Below, one piece after another: positions 18,415-27,082 of a stretch of DNA of 64,000 bases. The DNA is from CAWBBA01 sp963741625 (GTDB taxonomy: Bacteria; Desulfobacterota; Desulfomonilia; Desulfomonilales; Desulfomonilaceae), in NCBI GenBank assembly GCA_963741625.1, contig CAVUIT010000012.1:620001-684000 (forward strand), given 5' to 3'. How positions within the stretch are numbered: the first letter of the stretch is position 1; each line of letters begins with the position of its first letter. The notes below the pieces were generated by a model. That model worked only from the letters and a program-made list of their open reading frames with translations. It did no database searches and was not told where the DNA came from. Position numbers and translations under genes: made by a program.

Positions 18415-19833
18415 ATGGTAGTAGGCGATTTCGCGCAAGGGACGCAGGTTGCAGTAATTGGTAGCGGCCCTGGCGGCTATGTTGCGGCTATCAGGGCCGC
18501 GCAGCTGGGCCTGGAGGTCACTCTGGTAGAAAAGGAGATTTTAGGCGGGGTGTGCCTCAATGTGGGCTGCATTCCCTCAAAAGCGCTAATATACGTGGCG
18601 GATCTGAAAGACCGTATCGAGCATGCCGACAAGCTCGGACTGATCACTACAACAGTTACCCTGGACATTCTAAAGCTTGTCCAATGGAAAAATGGAGTCG
18701 TGGATAAACTCCGCAAGGGGATAGCTTCTCTTCTCTCTCAACACAAAGTCGAAGTAGTCAAGGGTACGGCACATCTTACCGGGGACCGGTCCTTCACGGT
18801 GGAAGGGCCTGACGGCGTTCACCGCTTCGAATTTCAGCATGCCATTCTTGCCACGGGCTCATCGCCGGCACAGCTTCCAGGCATCCCCCATGACGGCAAA
18901 GTCGTCATCGACTCAACGGATGCCCTCGAACCAACAGAGGTTCCCGAGAGCCTCATAGTGATCGGAGCGGGCGCAGTGGGACTCGAACTGGGGACGCTGT
19001 ATGCCAAGTTGGGAACCAAGGTGACTATGCTGGATAGCGCCGATAAACTACTCCCCATGTTGGACCCCGAAGTTGGCAAAGTTATCGAGCGAGCACTCAA
19101 TAGGCTCCACGTCAAGATAGTGCTGGGCGCCAAGGTCCAGGAATTGAAAAAACTAGATTCCGGGGCAGAATTGCACTATAGCACCCCGGAGGGTGAAAAA
19201 TCTTCTGTTGCGGACCGGATCCTGGTTGGTATAGGGCGGCGGCCCAACACCAGCGGCATTGGGTTGGAAAAGGCGGGGGTCAAGCTCGACGCAAGAGGAC
19301 TTGTGGAGGTCGACGAGCGCATGGAGACATCAGTCCCCGGCATCTTCGCAATCGGAGACATGGTTGCAGGACAGATGCTAGCGCACAAAGCCATGTACCA
19401 GGGTAAGGTTGCTGCGGAAGTAATAGCTGGGCAGCCCGCGGCATTTGAAGGCGTAGAGGTTCCAGGCGTGATCTTCAGCGACCCGGAGATTGCCACTGTG
19501 GGGCTGACCGAGCAGGAAGCCAGGGAAAGGAATATCAAAGTGAAGACTGGAGTCTTCCCTTTCAAGGCGTTAGGCAGAGCCATGACCATGGGAGAAGAAG
19601 GCTACGGCTTCAGCAAAGTGGTGTCTGATGCGGAAACCGGCACGGTGCTTGGGGTGCATATTGTTGGGCCGCATGCCTCGGACCTCATCTCAGAAGGGTG
19701 TCTAGCGGTCGCGTCCGCGTCTCACGTTGATGATCTGACATTGACCATTCATCCTCACCCTACGCTTCCCGAAAGCATAGAGGAAGCCGCGGAGCAAGTA
19801 GAGCATCGGGCGATCCACATCTTTAACCCGTAG
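18415..19833 (+). CDS. lpd: Dihydrolipoamide dehydrogenase (E3)
   Basis: This 472-residue FAD disulfide oxidoreductase reoxidises dihydrolipoamide and makes NADH. It has the FAD-binding GSGPGGYVAAIRAA motif at 16-29 and the redox disulfide GGVCLNVGCIPSK with Cys47 and Cys52. The NAD-binding GAGAVGLELG motif, FAIGDMV, and the C-terminal HPHPTLPE active-site His/Glu segment are also present. It closes the lipB-pdhABC-lpd run. GAGGAGG precedes its ATG. Confidence 0.96.
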   Translation: MVVGDFAQGTQVAVIGSGPGGYVAAIRAAQLGLEVTLVEKEILGGVCLNVGCIPSKALIYVADLKDRIEHADKLGLITTTVTLDILKLVQWKNGVVDKLRKGIASLLSQHKVEVVKGTAHLTGDRSFTVEGPDGVHRFEFQHAILATGSSPAQLPGIPHDGKVVIDSTDALEPTEVPESLIVIGAGAVGLELGTLYAKLGTKVTMLDSADKLLPMLDPEVGKVIERALNRLHVKIVLGAKVQELKKLDSGAELHYSTPEGEKSSVADRILVGIGRRPNTSGIGLEKAGVKLDARGLVEVDERMETSVPGIFAIGDMVAGQMLAHKAMYQGKVAAEVIAGQPAAFEGVEVPGVIFSDPEIATVGLTEQEARERNIKVKTGVFPFKALGRAMTMGEEGYGFSKVVSDAETGTVLGVHIVGPHASDLISEGCLAVASASHVDDLTLTIHPHPTLPESIEEAAEQVEHRAIHIFNP

Positions 19834-19864
19834 GCACTTTTTTGAATGGGAGGAGGAAATTTTC

Positions 19865-20524
19865 ATGAGAACATTCGCTAGCGTGCCGATTACACTGGCC
19901 TTTTTTCTGTTTTGCATGATACCGCTTAAAGTTTGCGGGGCCCCTCAAGATGACGCCCTGTTGGACGCTGTCAGGTCGGGGGATGCCAAAAAAGTGGAGG
20001 AACTCCTCTCAAAAGGGGCCAATGTGAACGCTAAAGACGTGGATGGCTTCACTCCGTTGATGGAGGCTTCGGTTGAGGGGAGCACAGAGGTAGTCAAACT
20101 ACTCCTCGCAAAGGGCGCGGATGTCAACGCCAAGAATGAAGACGGCGATACGGCCCTTATTGGGGCGTCTTTTGCCGGACACACCGAACTCGTGAAAATG
20201 CTGCTGGACAAGGGCGCCGATGTGAATGCCACCAACAAAGATGGTGTATCGGCTTTGTTTGGCGCCGCGTTTGAAGGACGGCCGGAGGTCGTGAAGCTTT
20301 TGTTGGACAAGGGGGCAAATGTTAACGCCCAGGAGAGCAGGAACGGAGCCACACCCCTGGTCGTGGCAGCGTTCGAAGGCCATAAAGAAGTAATCGAACA
20401 GCTTCTAGCCAAGGGTGCGGACGTCAATGCCAAGGACAACGATGGCAACTCGCCTCTGAGTTTGGCTACCGCCAGGAGCAACACGGCCGTTGTGGAATTA
20501 TTGAAGGCACGGGGAGCCAAGTGA
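19865..20524 (+). CDS. Secreted ankyrin-repeat protein
   Basis: This is a 219-residue protein with a signal peptide (FFLFCMIPLKVCGAP) followed by about five regular 33-residue ankyrin repeats. The LLxKGADVNAK-D-DG-TPL pattern recurs at about residues 45, 78, 111, 144 and 178. It begins 31 bases after lpd behind a GGAGGAGG site, so it may be co-transcribed with the pdh operon. A functional tie to pyruvate dehydrogenase is not expected given periplasmic export. The partner is unknown. Confidence 0.88.
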   Translation: MRTFASVPITLAFFLFCMIPLKVCGAPQDDALLDAVRSGDAKKVEELLSKGANVNAKDVDGFTPLMEASVEGSTEVVKLLLAKGADVNAKNEDGDTALIGASFAGHTELVKMLLDKGADVNATNKDGVSALFGAAFEGRPEVVKLLLDKGANVNAQESRNGATPLVVAAFEGHKEVIEQLLAKGADVNAKDNDGNSPLSLATARSNTAVVELLKARGAK

Positions 20525-20562
20525 GAACGGCCTGCACGAGCCTGTTCAGCAAAACCCTAAGT

Positions 20563-20579
20563 CTTTACATCCTGTAAAG
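20563..20579. promoter_or_regulatory. 17-base perfect dyad upstream of a sigma-54 promoter
   Basis: CTTTACATCCTGTAAAG is a perfect inverted repeat (7-3-7) about 110 bases upstream of the sigma-54 promoter of phoU. This is the usual distance for an enhancer-binding-protein site. It could instead be a short hairpin at the end of the ankyrin gene, but it lacks a T-run. Confidence 0.45.
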
Positions 20580-20685
20580 TAATTTGACAGACTGCCCTAG
20601 TGACCGGGGGATCTGACGGGCCTCCTGGGTTAACGCTTCTCCGTTGCCATCCTACTCTGTTTTTCTTTGCATGCACCGCGGCTTT

Positions 20686-20700
20686 TGGCACGCAGTTTGC
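20686..20700 (+). promoter_or_regulatory. Sigma-54 promoter of the first phoU gene
   Basis: TGGCACGCAGTTTGC matches the sigma-54 consensus TGGCAC-N5-TTGC exactly, with GG at 20687-20688 and GC at 20699-20700 separated by ten bases. It lies 78 bases before the phoU start, in a 253-base gap. Confidence 0.8.
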
Positions 20701-20777
20701 TATATTCCACTGTTGCCACTTGGCTCGGTCAGTCTGATTGTCAGCAATATATTCGCAAAAGAAGGTGGGAGGAGAAG

Positions 20778-21524
20778 ATGACGGCTAATGTGCGGGTGAG
20801 GCTCCGCCGAAAAATAGAAAAATTAAATAGCCAGCTTCTTACGTTGGGAGCCCAGGTTGAAGAAAGCGTTCATCTTGCGGTGAAGGCAATTGATCGCAAG
20901 GACGCACAGATGGCCGCGAAAGTTATTGATGGCGACCTGGAAATAGACCGCAAAGAGGTTGACCTGGAAGAAGAATGCCTCGAAATTCTCGCGCTTCACC
21001 AACCTGTAGCGATCGACCTGAGACACATAATAGCAGTGCTCAAAATAAACAAGGATCTCGAGCGGGCGGGCGATCTGGCGGTTAACATAGCGGAAACCGC
21101 GATTGATATCAGCGGCCGGCTGAAGCTGGCTGTGCCTAAAGATTACTTTATTATGGCCCGACAGACTCAAAGCATGTTGAAGAAGAGTCTCGATGCTTTT
21201 GTCAACATGTCGGTGGAAGCTGCGTACGAGGTGCTGGCGGAAGACGATGAAGTGGACCGCAAGAAGCATACTTTGCACAGGCAGTTTGAGGGAAGATTAT
21301 TGGAAGAGCCGGGTTTGATTCAGCCATTGATACACCTATTTCTGGTCTCCAGGCACCTCGAACGAATAGCGGACCTGGCCACCAATATTGCGGAAGAGGT
21401 GATTTACATGGTCACCGGCGAAATCATACGCCACGGAAGGAAGACTCTTGCCGCAGCAGAGGGTGCCCTTGAGCAGGTCAATACTGTTTTCCCCGTAAAT
21501 GTTCCTTCTGGTTCCAAAGGCTAA
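20778..21524 (+). CDS. PhoU-family protein (first paralogue)
   Basis: This is a protein of about 248 residues from the ATG at 20778, chosen because GGGAGGAG lies directly upstream; an upstream in-frame ATG at 20667 would start inside the promoter. It has two PhoU three-helix repeats with the metal-binding E/DxxxD patterns (EIDRKEVDLEEECLEILA and LVSRHLERIADLATNIAEE). PhoU links the Pst transporter and PhoR and affects polyphosphate and ppGpp levels. A second phoU sits in the pho operon at 38131. This copy is detached from pst genes and has its own sigma-54 promoter. Confidence 0.92.
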   Translation: MTANVRVRLRRKIEKLNSQLLTLGAQVEESVHLAVKAIDRKDAQMAAKVIDGDLEIDRKEVDLEEECLEILALHQPVAIDLRHIIAVLKINKDLERAGDLAVNIAETAIDISGRLKLAVPKDYFIMARQTQSMLKKSLDAFVNMSVEAAYEVLAEDDEVDRKKHTLHRQFEGRLLEEPGLIQPLIHLFLVSRHLERIADLATNIAEEVIYMVTGEIIRHGRKTLAAAEGALEQVNTVFPVNVPSGSKG

Positions 21525-21613
21525 CGTGCGTACCGATAATCCTCGCCAGCGCTTTGGGGGCTGTAGGTGCAATGTAGAAATATTCAGGGATCGGCAGGCG
21601 TAAGGCTGAAGAC

Positions 21614-21641
21614 GAAGATGGCCCCGAAATGGGCCATCTTC
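21614..21641. terminator. Hairpin between convergent genes
   Basis: GAAGATGGCCC (21614-21624) and GGGCCATCTTC (21631-21641) form a perfect 11-bp stem with a 6-base loop. It lies between phoU (+) and the basic secreted-protein gene (-). No T-run follows on either strand, so it is a likely but not certain bidirectional terminator. Confidence 0.6.
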
Positions 21642-21674
21642 CATACAGGTTACTACGCTGGACCCAAACAGCAA

Positions 21675-22070
21675 TCAGTATGTCTTGTGTTTATCCGACA
21701 CCAGTTTCTTAACGGACTTGGTTCTGTGGTGAGCAGGTTTCTTTAAGGACTTACTTGTGCTTTTCTTGCACACGGATTTCTTTGAAGTCGTTGACTTGTG
21801 GCTAGCAAGGCTTTTCGATGTCCTGAGCTTGTGGCGGGAAGATTTTAGTTTTGATGTCTTTTTCTTGGTGGTCAGCTTGCTTTCGGTCGAACGTTTCTTG
21901 TCGCTTGATCGCAAGAGTTTGGCCAGACTATCGCTCGGGGCCAATTTCTTTTGTTTGAACTTTTGTGAAGGCTTGCTTTGTACCTCAGGCTCCCCGGCGA
22001 ATAAACTGCCGGCCACAAACGCGACAAGACTGAAAGCCAAAAAGATCCCCAATAATAGCATCCTTGGCAT
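21675..22070 (-). CDS. Lys/Ser/Thr-rich secreted protein
   Basis: This is a protein of about 131 residues from the ATG at 22070, preceded by GGAGAA; an ATG at 22085 has no site. A hydrophobic signal peptide (LLLGIFLAFSLVAFVAG) ends near FAGEPE. Nearly the whole mature chain is low-complexity K, S, T, R and H (for example TTKKKTSKLKSSRHK), with one Cys. It resembles histone-H1-like tails in composition, but the signal peptide points to the envelope, perhaps binding polyanions. No family is recognised. Confidence 0.65.
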   Translation of the reverse strand: MPRMLLLGIFLAFSLVAFVAGSLFAGEPEVQSKPSQKFKQKKLAPSDSLAKLLRSSDKKRSTESKLTTKKKTSKLKSSRHKLRTSKSLASHKSTTSKKSVCKKSTSKSLKKPAHHRTKSVKKLVSDKHKTY

Positions 22071-22145
22071 GACATTGTTCTCCATGATTTAATGATTTAG
22101 GACACGTTATCGAATTTAAGGGGATTTGTCAAGATAATAGTAAAA

Positions 22146-22619
22146 TTAACCTGATGAGCCGGCTATTTCAAAAAGACGCGGCAGTGACAGGGCTATGGCC
22201 ATGATAATAACCGCAACAACGGAAATGACGACAAGAATATCCGGAAGCACTGAAAAGACTGCTTCCCCACGGTTTATGTGCCTTCTTACCCTCAGGAAGC
22301 GTATACCCGACATCAGCATCGCAATGCCTGCCAGGAAGAACGAGAACAAGCTGAGATAGATGGCGTGAGGAGAAGCCGTGATATGCGTCGTTTGGCCGCC
22401 TAGTTGTAAAAGGTGCTTGAGGAAGATGTCGAATCGCTCTATGACAAAACCAAAGGCCAGTAGCGAAATGCTGGTCCGGGACCAGGCTAGGAAGGTTCGC
22501 TCGTTAGCCATGTGGCTTCGTTGCCACGCGAGAAAGATACGATCGTCGGCCATTATGTCGGGCGGCTTTGGCCCCCTTTTAGAGACGACAGCCTCTTGGT
22601 CCGTTAGCTCATTCGCCAT
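22146..22619 (-). CDS. DUF202 (YidH-type) membrane protein
   Basis: This 157-residue membrane protein has the DUF202 signature LAWQRSHMANERTFLAWSRTSISLLAFGF, given here as two adjoining parts, at about residues 29-57. Three membrane helices follow, separated by a RVRRHINRGEAVF loop. The family is small and of unknown function. The gene diverges from the kinase gene at 22827. Confidence 0.9.
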   Translation of the reverse strand: MANELTDQEAVVSKRGPKPPDIMADDRIFLAWQRSHMANERTFLAWSRTSISLLAFGFVIERFDIFLKHLLQLGGQTTHITASPHAIYLSLFSFFLAGIAMLMSGIRFLRVRRHINRGEAVFSVLPDILVVISVVAVIIMAIALSLPRLFEIAGSSG

Positions 22620-22826
22620 AGTGACTCCTCCAACGGCCAGGTGGTCATTTGAACCTGGGTCCGTCAGATTCTAATCGCAGCACTTCTCCATGATGTCAAC
22701 TCGTATAGGGCAGTTTGTTTTTGAAATGCCGTCCTGTTGTTTCCGGCCATCGCCTTATGTTATATTCGCTCATCAAGCAATGGCCAAAGCTGCCTTTTCC
22801 TTCCAGCGACTTCTTCGAGGAAATGA

Positions 22827-24554
22827 ATGAGCTTAAAGAGTTCTCTTAAAGCAACTCTCACCGGCCTTATGCAAATGCCGGAGGAGGGGACCTCGCCGGA
22901 ACGCTACAGGGTCCTCCGGCGAAACATTATTATCCTGATGCTTCTCATAACTATCATTCCTCTCTTCTTGATGGCGTTCATCAATTACCATCAATATCAG
23001 TCGGCGTTGAAAGATGAGATCGTGGCCCCGTTAAGGGTCTTGGTCAGCAAAACGAAACATTCTTTTGAGCTTTTCCTGGCGGGACGTGTGTCAACGGTGA
23101 GCTTTATAGCTTCTGCTTATTCTTACGACGATTTGGCCGATGAGAAAAAACTGAGCCGTATTTTTCGTGTGTTAAAGCAGGAGTTCAAGGGGTTCGTCGA
23201 TCTGGGACTAATTGATGCCAACGGGGTGCAGGTAAGTTACGTAGGCCCTTACGAACTCAAAGGAAAGAACTATGCAGAGCAGGGCTGGTTTCACCAGGTG
23301 AAAGTCAATGGAGTCTATGTCAGCGACGTTTTCATGGGCTTTCGTCGTTTCCCGCATATTGTTATTGCAGTTCAGCATATTACGGACGCCGGCGACAGTT
23401 GGATCTTGCGGGCTACGATCGACACCGCCAGATTCGATGATCTAGTAGCTTCCATGGGTCTGGATCCGCAAAGTGATGCTTTTGTGATCAACCGAAACGG
23501 CGTGTTTCAGACTTCGTCAAAATTCTACGGGAAGGTGCTGGATAATTACCCGGTGGCTGTTCCTCCGCCCAGCTACGAACCCAACGTGGTGGAAGAGAAG
23601 GATCCGAAGGGGCGGGACGTTCTCATGGCTTATGCCTATTTCAACGAATGGGATTTTATCCTGATGGTTGTCAAGCCCAGGGCAGAGGTGCTCAAGGTAT
23701 GGTACACCCTGAAGGGTGAACTTCTCGTCATTTTCGTTGCTAGCGTCCTCGTGATTTTTGTAGTTGTATTCGGACTCACCAAAGTACTGGTTGAGCGCGT
23801 GAAGGAAAGTGACGAGAAGCGGGAACTCGCCTTTAGGGGTATCGAGCACAGCCAAAAGCTGTCTTCCATAGGGAGACTTGCTGCTGGAGTGGCTCATGAG
23901 GTGAACAACCCCCTAGCCGTAATCAACGAAAAAGCCGGCCTCATGAAAGACCTGATCGGGTACACTCCCGGCTTTCCCGATAAAGAAAAGTTTTTGGCGC
24001 TGGTCGGAGCAATCATTCAGTCGGTCGAGCGGTGCCGCGCAATAACCCACCGCTTGCTGGGATTCGCCCGCAGGATGGACGTGGAAGTCCAGATCCTGGA
24101 TATCAACGACATCCTCAAAGAGGTCATCGGTTTTCTCGAAAAAGAAGCATTGCACCGAAACATCAAATTGGGTTTGCACCTGGCCGCCGATCTACCGCGT
24201 ATAGCTTCTGACAGAGGACAGCTTCAGCAAGTTTTTCTGAACATTCTGAACAACGCCTTTGCCGCGGTGGAGGATGGGGGCACAGTCTCCGTGACCACGT
24301 GGGAAAAAGACATGGATACCGTCGTGACCACTATTCAGGACAATGGACTCGGCATGTCGGAGGAGACGCTCAAACACATTTTTGAGCCCTTTTTCACTAC
24401 AAAGAAAGGTCACGGAACCGGTTTGGGTCTATCTATCACCTATGGGATAGTCAAGAGGCTCGGCGGCGATATTGAGGTCCACAGCAAGGAAGGACAGGGA
24501 ACGCGCTTCACAGTCTACCTGCCCAAGAAATCAAAAGAAGAGTCAGGGAAATAG
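22827..24554 (+). CDS. Membrane sensor histidine kinase with a dCache-type sensor
   Basis: The protein has 575 residues. Transmembrane helices lie at about 34-52 and 300-322 and flank an extracytoplasmic sensor region of about 250 residues with double-Cache character (DLGLIDANGVQVSYVGPYEL, then FVINRNGVFQTSS). The cytoplasmic part has a HisKA domain with the phospho-acceptor His in VAHEVNNPLAVI, and an HATPase domain with N (NILNNAFAAV), G1 (DNGLGM), F (FEPFFTTK) and G2 (GTGLGLS) boxes. It is intact. It is followed one base later by a broken receiver gene and then more receivers. Confidence 0.94.
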   Translation: MSLKSSLKATLTGLMQMPEEGTSPERYRVLRRNIIILMLLITIIPLFLMAFINYHQYQSALKDEIVAPLRVLVSKTKHSFELFLAGRVSTVSFIASAYSYDDLADEKKLSRIFRVLKQEFKGFVDLGLIDANGVQVSYVGPYELKGKNYAEQGWFHQVKVNGVYVSDVFMGFRRFPHIVIAVQHITDAGDSWILRATIDTARFDDLVASMGLDPQSDAFVINRNGVFQTSSKFYGKVLDNYPVAVPPPSYEPNVVEEKDPKGRDVLMAYAYFNEWDFILMVVKPRAEVLKVWYTLKGELLVIFVASVLVIFVVVFGLTKVLVERVKESDEKRELAFRGIEHSQKLSSIGRLAAGVAHEVNNPLAVINEKAGLMKDLIGYTPGFPDKEKFLALVGAIIQSVERCRAITHRLLGFARRMDVEVQILDINDILKEVIGFLEKEALHRNIKLGLHLAADLPRIASDRGQLQQVFLNILNNAFAAVEDGGTVSVTTWEKDMDTVVTTIQDNGLGMSEETLKHIFEPFFTTKKGHGTGLGLSITYGIVKRLGGDIEVHSKEGQGTRFTVYLPKKSKEESGK

Positions 24555-24555
24555 C

Positions 24556-24973
24556 ATGGCGGACTGGAAGGTTCTCACAGTGGACGATGAGAAGGACTTT
24601 GTCTCCACCCTCGCAGAAAGACTCCGATTAAGGGCATTGGCGCCGAAGAAGCCCCCAGCGGTGAGGTAGCATTGCGTATGATAGCTGCCGATGCTCCGCA
24701 GGTGGTCGGGCTCGATATCATGATGCCCGGCATGAGTGGATTAGATGTGCTCAAACGTATCAAAGCCGACTACTGCATTTCCAGGTCATACTTCTGACGG
24801 GTCTGGGAACGAAGAAGGAGGACATGGACCTGGCAGCCATTGACTGCCTGATCAAGCCATTGCAGATCGAAGAATTGATTGAGAAAATCAATAAAGCCTT
24901 GCAAAAAGGGGAGCGAACGACTTTCACCATTAGTTTGCCCGAGGCAATGCCTTCTCATCCGGCTCTGGAGTGA
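24556..24973 (+). pseudogene. Broken response-regulator receiver gene
   Basis: Three frames must be joined to read a receiver domain. It starts MADWKVLTVDDEKDFVSTLAERLRLR. After a shift at about 24633-24645 it continues GIGAEEAPSGEVALRMIAAD and DIMMPGMSGLDVLKRIKADY. After a second shift at about 24775-24785 it continues QVILLTGLGTKKEDM and CLIKPLQIEELIEKI. Compared with the intact paralogue at 25207 it also lacks about three residues before CLIKP. Two shifts plus a small deletion suggest real decay, and the intact neighbour supports redundancy. A sequencing artefact cannot be fully excluded. Confidence 0.75.
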
Positions 24974-25206
24974 GAGGACCTTCTGCGCGAAATAGCAGAG
25001 GCCAAATGACCCGGTTAAAATCTCATGGTCAAACAGGTCGGAGGGTGATAAATTAGCGCAACTGGTGGCGAGATTTCCCTATTTCGATCATCTCGTGAGG
25101 TAAAGCCGGTGCTGGACCGAGTTCAGGGAAAAGCAAACGAGGGTCTCCGAAGGTTTCACGCGTCTCGGTCTCCGCGCTCAGGTTCCGCAGAGATCAGGAA
25201 ATTTCC

Positions 25207-25590
25207 ATGGAAGATTTGAAAGTGCTTCTGGTTGACGATGAGGTGGAATTCGTCTCGACCCTCGCTGAGAGGTTGTGTTTGCGGGGTATTCAAACACGTA
25301 TAGCCAATGATGGGGAGGAAGCCTTTCGACAGATTTCCGCAGACCCACCTAATGTCGTAGTCTTAGACGTGATGATGCCGGGCATGGGAGGGCTCAAGGT
25401 CCTGGAGCGCATTAAGGCTGACTACCCTACCATGCCGGTGATTCTTCTCACAGGAATCGGAACTACGCAGGACGGCATGACGGGCATGAGGCTCGGCGCT
25501 TTTGACTATCTTATGAAGCCGTTGCAGATTGAGGATTTAATTGAGAGAATAGAAGAGGCCGTGAGTAAGGGATCCCGAGGTGCCGTGTGA
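25207..25590 (+). CDS. Single-domain response regulator
   Basis: This 127-residue stand-alone CheY-like receiver has the acidic pair LVDDE, the phospho-acceptor Asp in VVVLDVMMPGMGG, Thr in ILLTG and Lys in DYLMKPLQ. There is no output domain. It is strongly similar to the broken receiver just upstream, so the two look like a tandem duplication. The next gene starts with a GTG overlapping its stop by 4 bases. Confidence 0.93.
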   Translation: MEDLKVLLVDDEVEFVSTLAERLCLRGIQTRIANDGEEAFRQISADPPNVVVLDVMMPGMGGLKVLERIKADYPTMPVILLTGIGTTQDGMTGMRLGAFDYLMKPLQIEDLIERIEEAVSKGSRGAV

Positions 25591-26258
25591 ATTCCTCTGA
25601 CTCTGATAAAGCAGCTTTTATGGGAAGAATCACTGCCGGGGTTACCCACGAGCTAAAAAATGTCCTGGCAATTATCAAGGAATCTGCCGGGCTGATGCAG
25701 GACCTCTTGGCGCTCTCCGGAGACGCTCAGTTTCCGCTCCGAGAAAAGTTTTCCAAAGTGCTCTCCAATATCGGCGATCAGGTAGTCCGCGGCGTTGATC
25801 TCGCCAGCCGGCTCAATACGTTTTCTCATCTCCCGGATGAAACCAGTTCCGGCCTCGACCTTAACGAAGTTGCCGTCCAGGTGGTCTTCCTATCGCAGCG
25901 CTTCGCCCGTTTGAAAGGGATTTCGCTGAACGTACAGCCCCACGAGAGATCGGTAATTATAGTTACAGACCCGCTTAAGATTCAGATGCTACTTTTTCAG
26001 TGCGTCGAACTGCTGGTGAACATTGTAGGGGCAGGAGCGACCATCACTCTTCACCCGCTGCAACAGGGAGAGGGTGAGGCCACAGTTGAACTCTCGTCGA
26101 CCGGGAACAATGAAACCGCCACAAATAAGGTCTTGGACTTGGCCGCATTGCCGGAATGGATTGCGCTGCAGGAGAGCGCCCTCAGTCTCAAAGCAAGGAT
26201 TGAGCCTGGTAATGAGCCTGTCTGGTTAAGAATCACGTTCGGCCATGCCGCTGGATAG
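25587..26258 (+). CDS. Histidine-kinase-like protein without ATPase motifs
   Basis: The protein has 223 residues. A HisKA-like dimerisation helix pair with H21 in GVTHELKNVLAII is preserved. The C-terminal half keeps only a faint N-box (CVELLVNIVG) and lacks the DxGxG and GTGLGL boxes needed to bind ATP. It should not autophosphorylate. It may serve as a phosphotransfer His or an allosteric partner for the adjacent receivers. It is translationally coupled to the receiver at 25207. No membrane segment is present. Confidence 0.75.
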   Translation: MNSSDSDKAAFMGRITAGVTHELKNVLAIIKESAGLMQDLLALSGDAQFPLREKFSKVLSNIGDQVVRGVDLASRLNTFSHLPDETSSGLDLNEVAVQVVFLSQRFARLKGISLNVQPHERSVIIVTDPLKIQMLLFQCVELLVNIVGAGATITLHPLQQGEGEATVELSSTGNNETATNKVLDLAALPEWIALQESALSLKARIEPGNEPVWLRITFGHAAG

Positions 26259-26423
26259 CTTTGCCCGGCGTGGAGAGCACAGGGCCGGTCCGACGAGCTT
26301 TTTCTTTAGTTGCACTTTCGTCGGCTCGGTCTCATAATAATGGTGGTTGAGGTAATAGAGAGATCCTGGCGTAGCCTTTTATCTCTCAAAATCGCTGTGA
26401 CACCCGAGGACAAGGAGACGGCT

Positions 26424-26783
26424 ATGAGTTCCTGGGCGAAAAGACTCGAAAACTGGTTTTCGGCCGTGGCTTTCGCAGAGGCGGGGGAACACAAGACCGC
26501 TCTAGAAATGGTGGGCCTCGCTCCCATTGAGGCAAAACAGCCGGTCAGCATTCTCCAGAGCCTTAATACCACTTTCGCTGCCGCTGCCTTTGCCGAAGCA
26601 AATTGCCATGACATTGCCACCGAAATCCTTGACGCGGACGCCAAGAAAGGAAGCTTTGCCGAAGTGACTGGGCTCAAGGGCATTCGGATCTGGTACGGTC
26701 ATGTGCCCGCAACACAGGAGTCTTTTTTGGAGGCGGTGGGGCTCAAGGGAGTTCGCTTGCGCTTTGCAACAGTTCCAATCTGA
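26424..26783 (+). CDS. Small repeat protein with FAEAGE motifs
   Basis: This is a protein of about 119 residues from the ATG at 26424; an upstream in-frame start at 26310 gives an unconvincing extension. It has internal repeats of two kinds. The first is AFAEAGEHKTALEMVG (from residue 16) and a degenerate second copy AFAEANCHDIATEILD. The second is a tandem GLKGIRIWYGHVP and GLKGVRLRFATVP at the C-terminus. The first motif recurs as TFAEAGEFQTAREIMD in the tail of the receiver protein at 27083. No family is recognised; an adaptor role within this signalling cluster is inference. Confidence 0.65.
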   Translation: MSSWAKRLENWFSAVAFAEAGEHKTALEMVGLAPIEAKQPVSILQSLNTTFAAAAFAEANCHDIATEILDADAKKGSFAEVTGLKGIRIWYGHVPATQESFLEAVGLKGVRLRFATVPI

Positions 26784-27082
26784 GCAGAGTGAACTACTGC
26801 TGAGCAGAAAAAGTGTTGACGTGCTTTACACGCGTCTGGTAGGCTCAGCAAGACGATTTGGGTCCTCCAGGATATATTCCGGCAACATCAAGACACGAAG
26901 AGGAGTTTCTTTTTACTGCGCCTGTTCCCCCAAGCGAGGGAGTTCGAGCACAACGCTATCTTCTCGCGTCAGTCGTCCGCGTGACGCGTACCGCTACAAG
27001 GGTCGGTCTGACTCAAGAAGAAGTTCTCGGAACTGATTTTTCCACGACAACCCGTAACCGCAACCAATAGATGGAGGGAAAG

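Noticed and set aside
26858..27070. 70-residue open frame before the receiver at 27083
   Set aside because: No similarity and no ribosome site; the region also has open frames in other phases.
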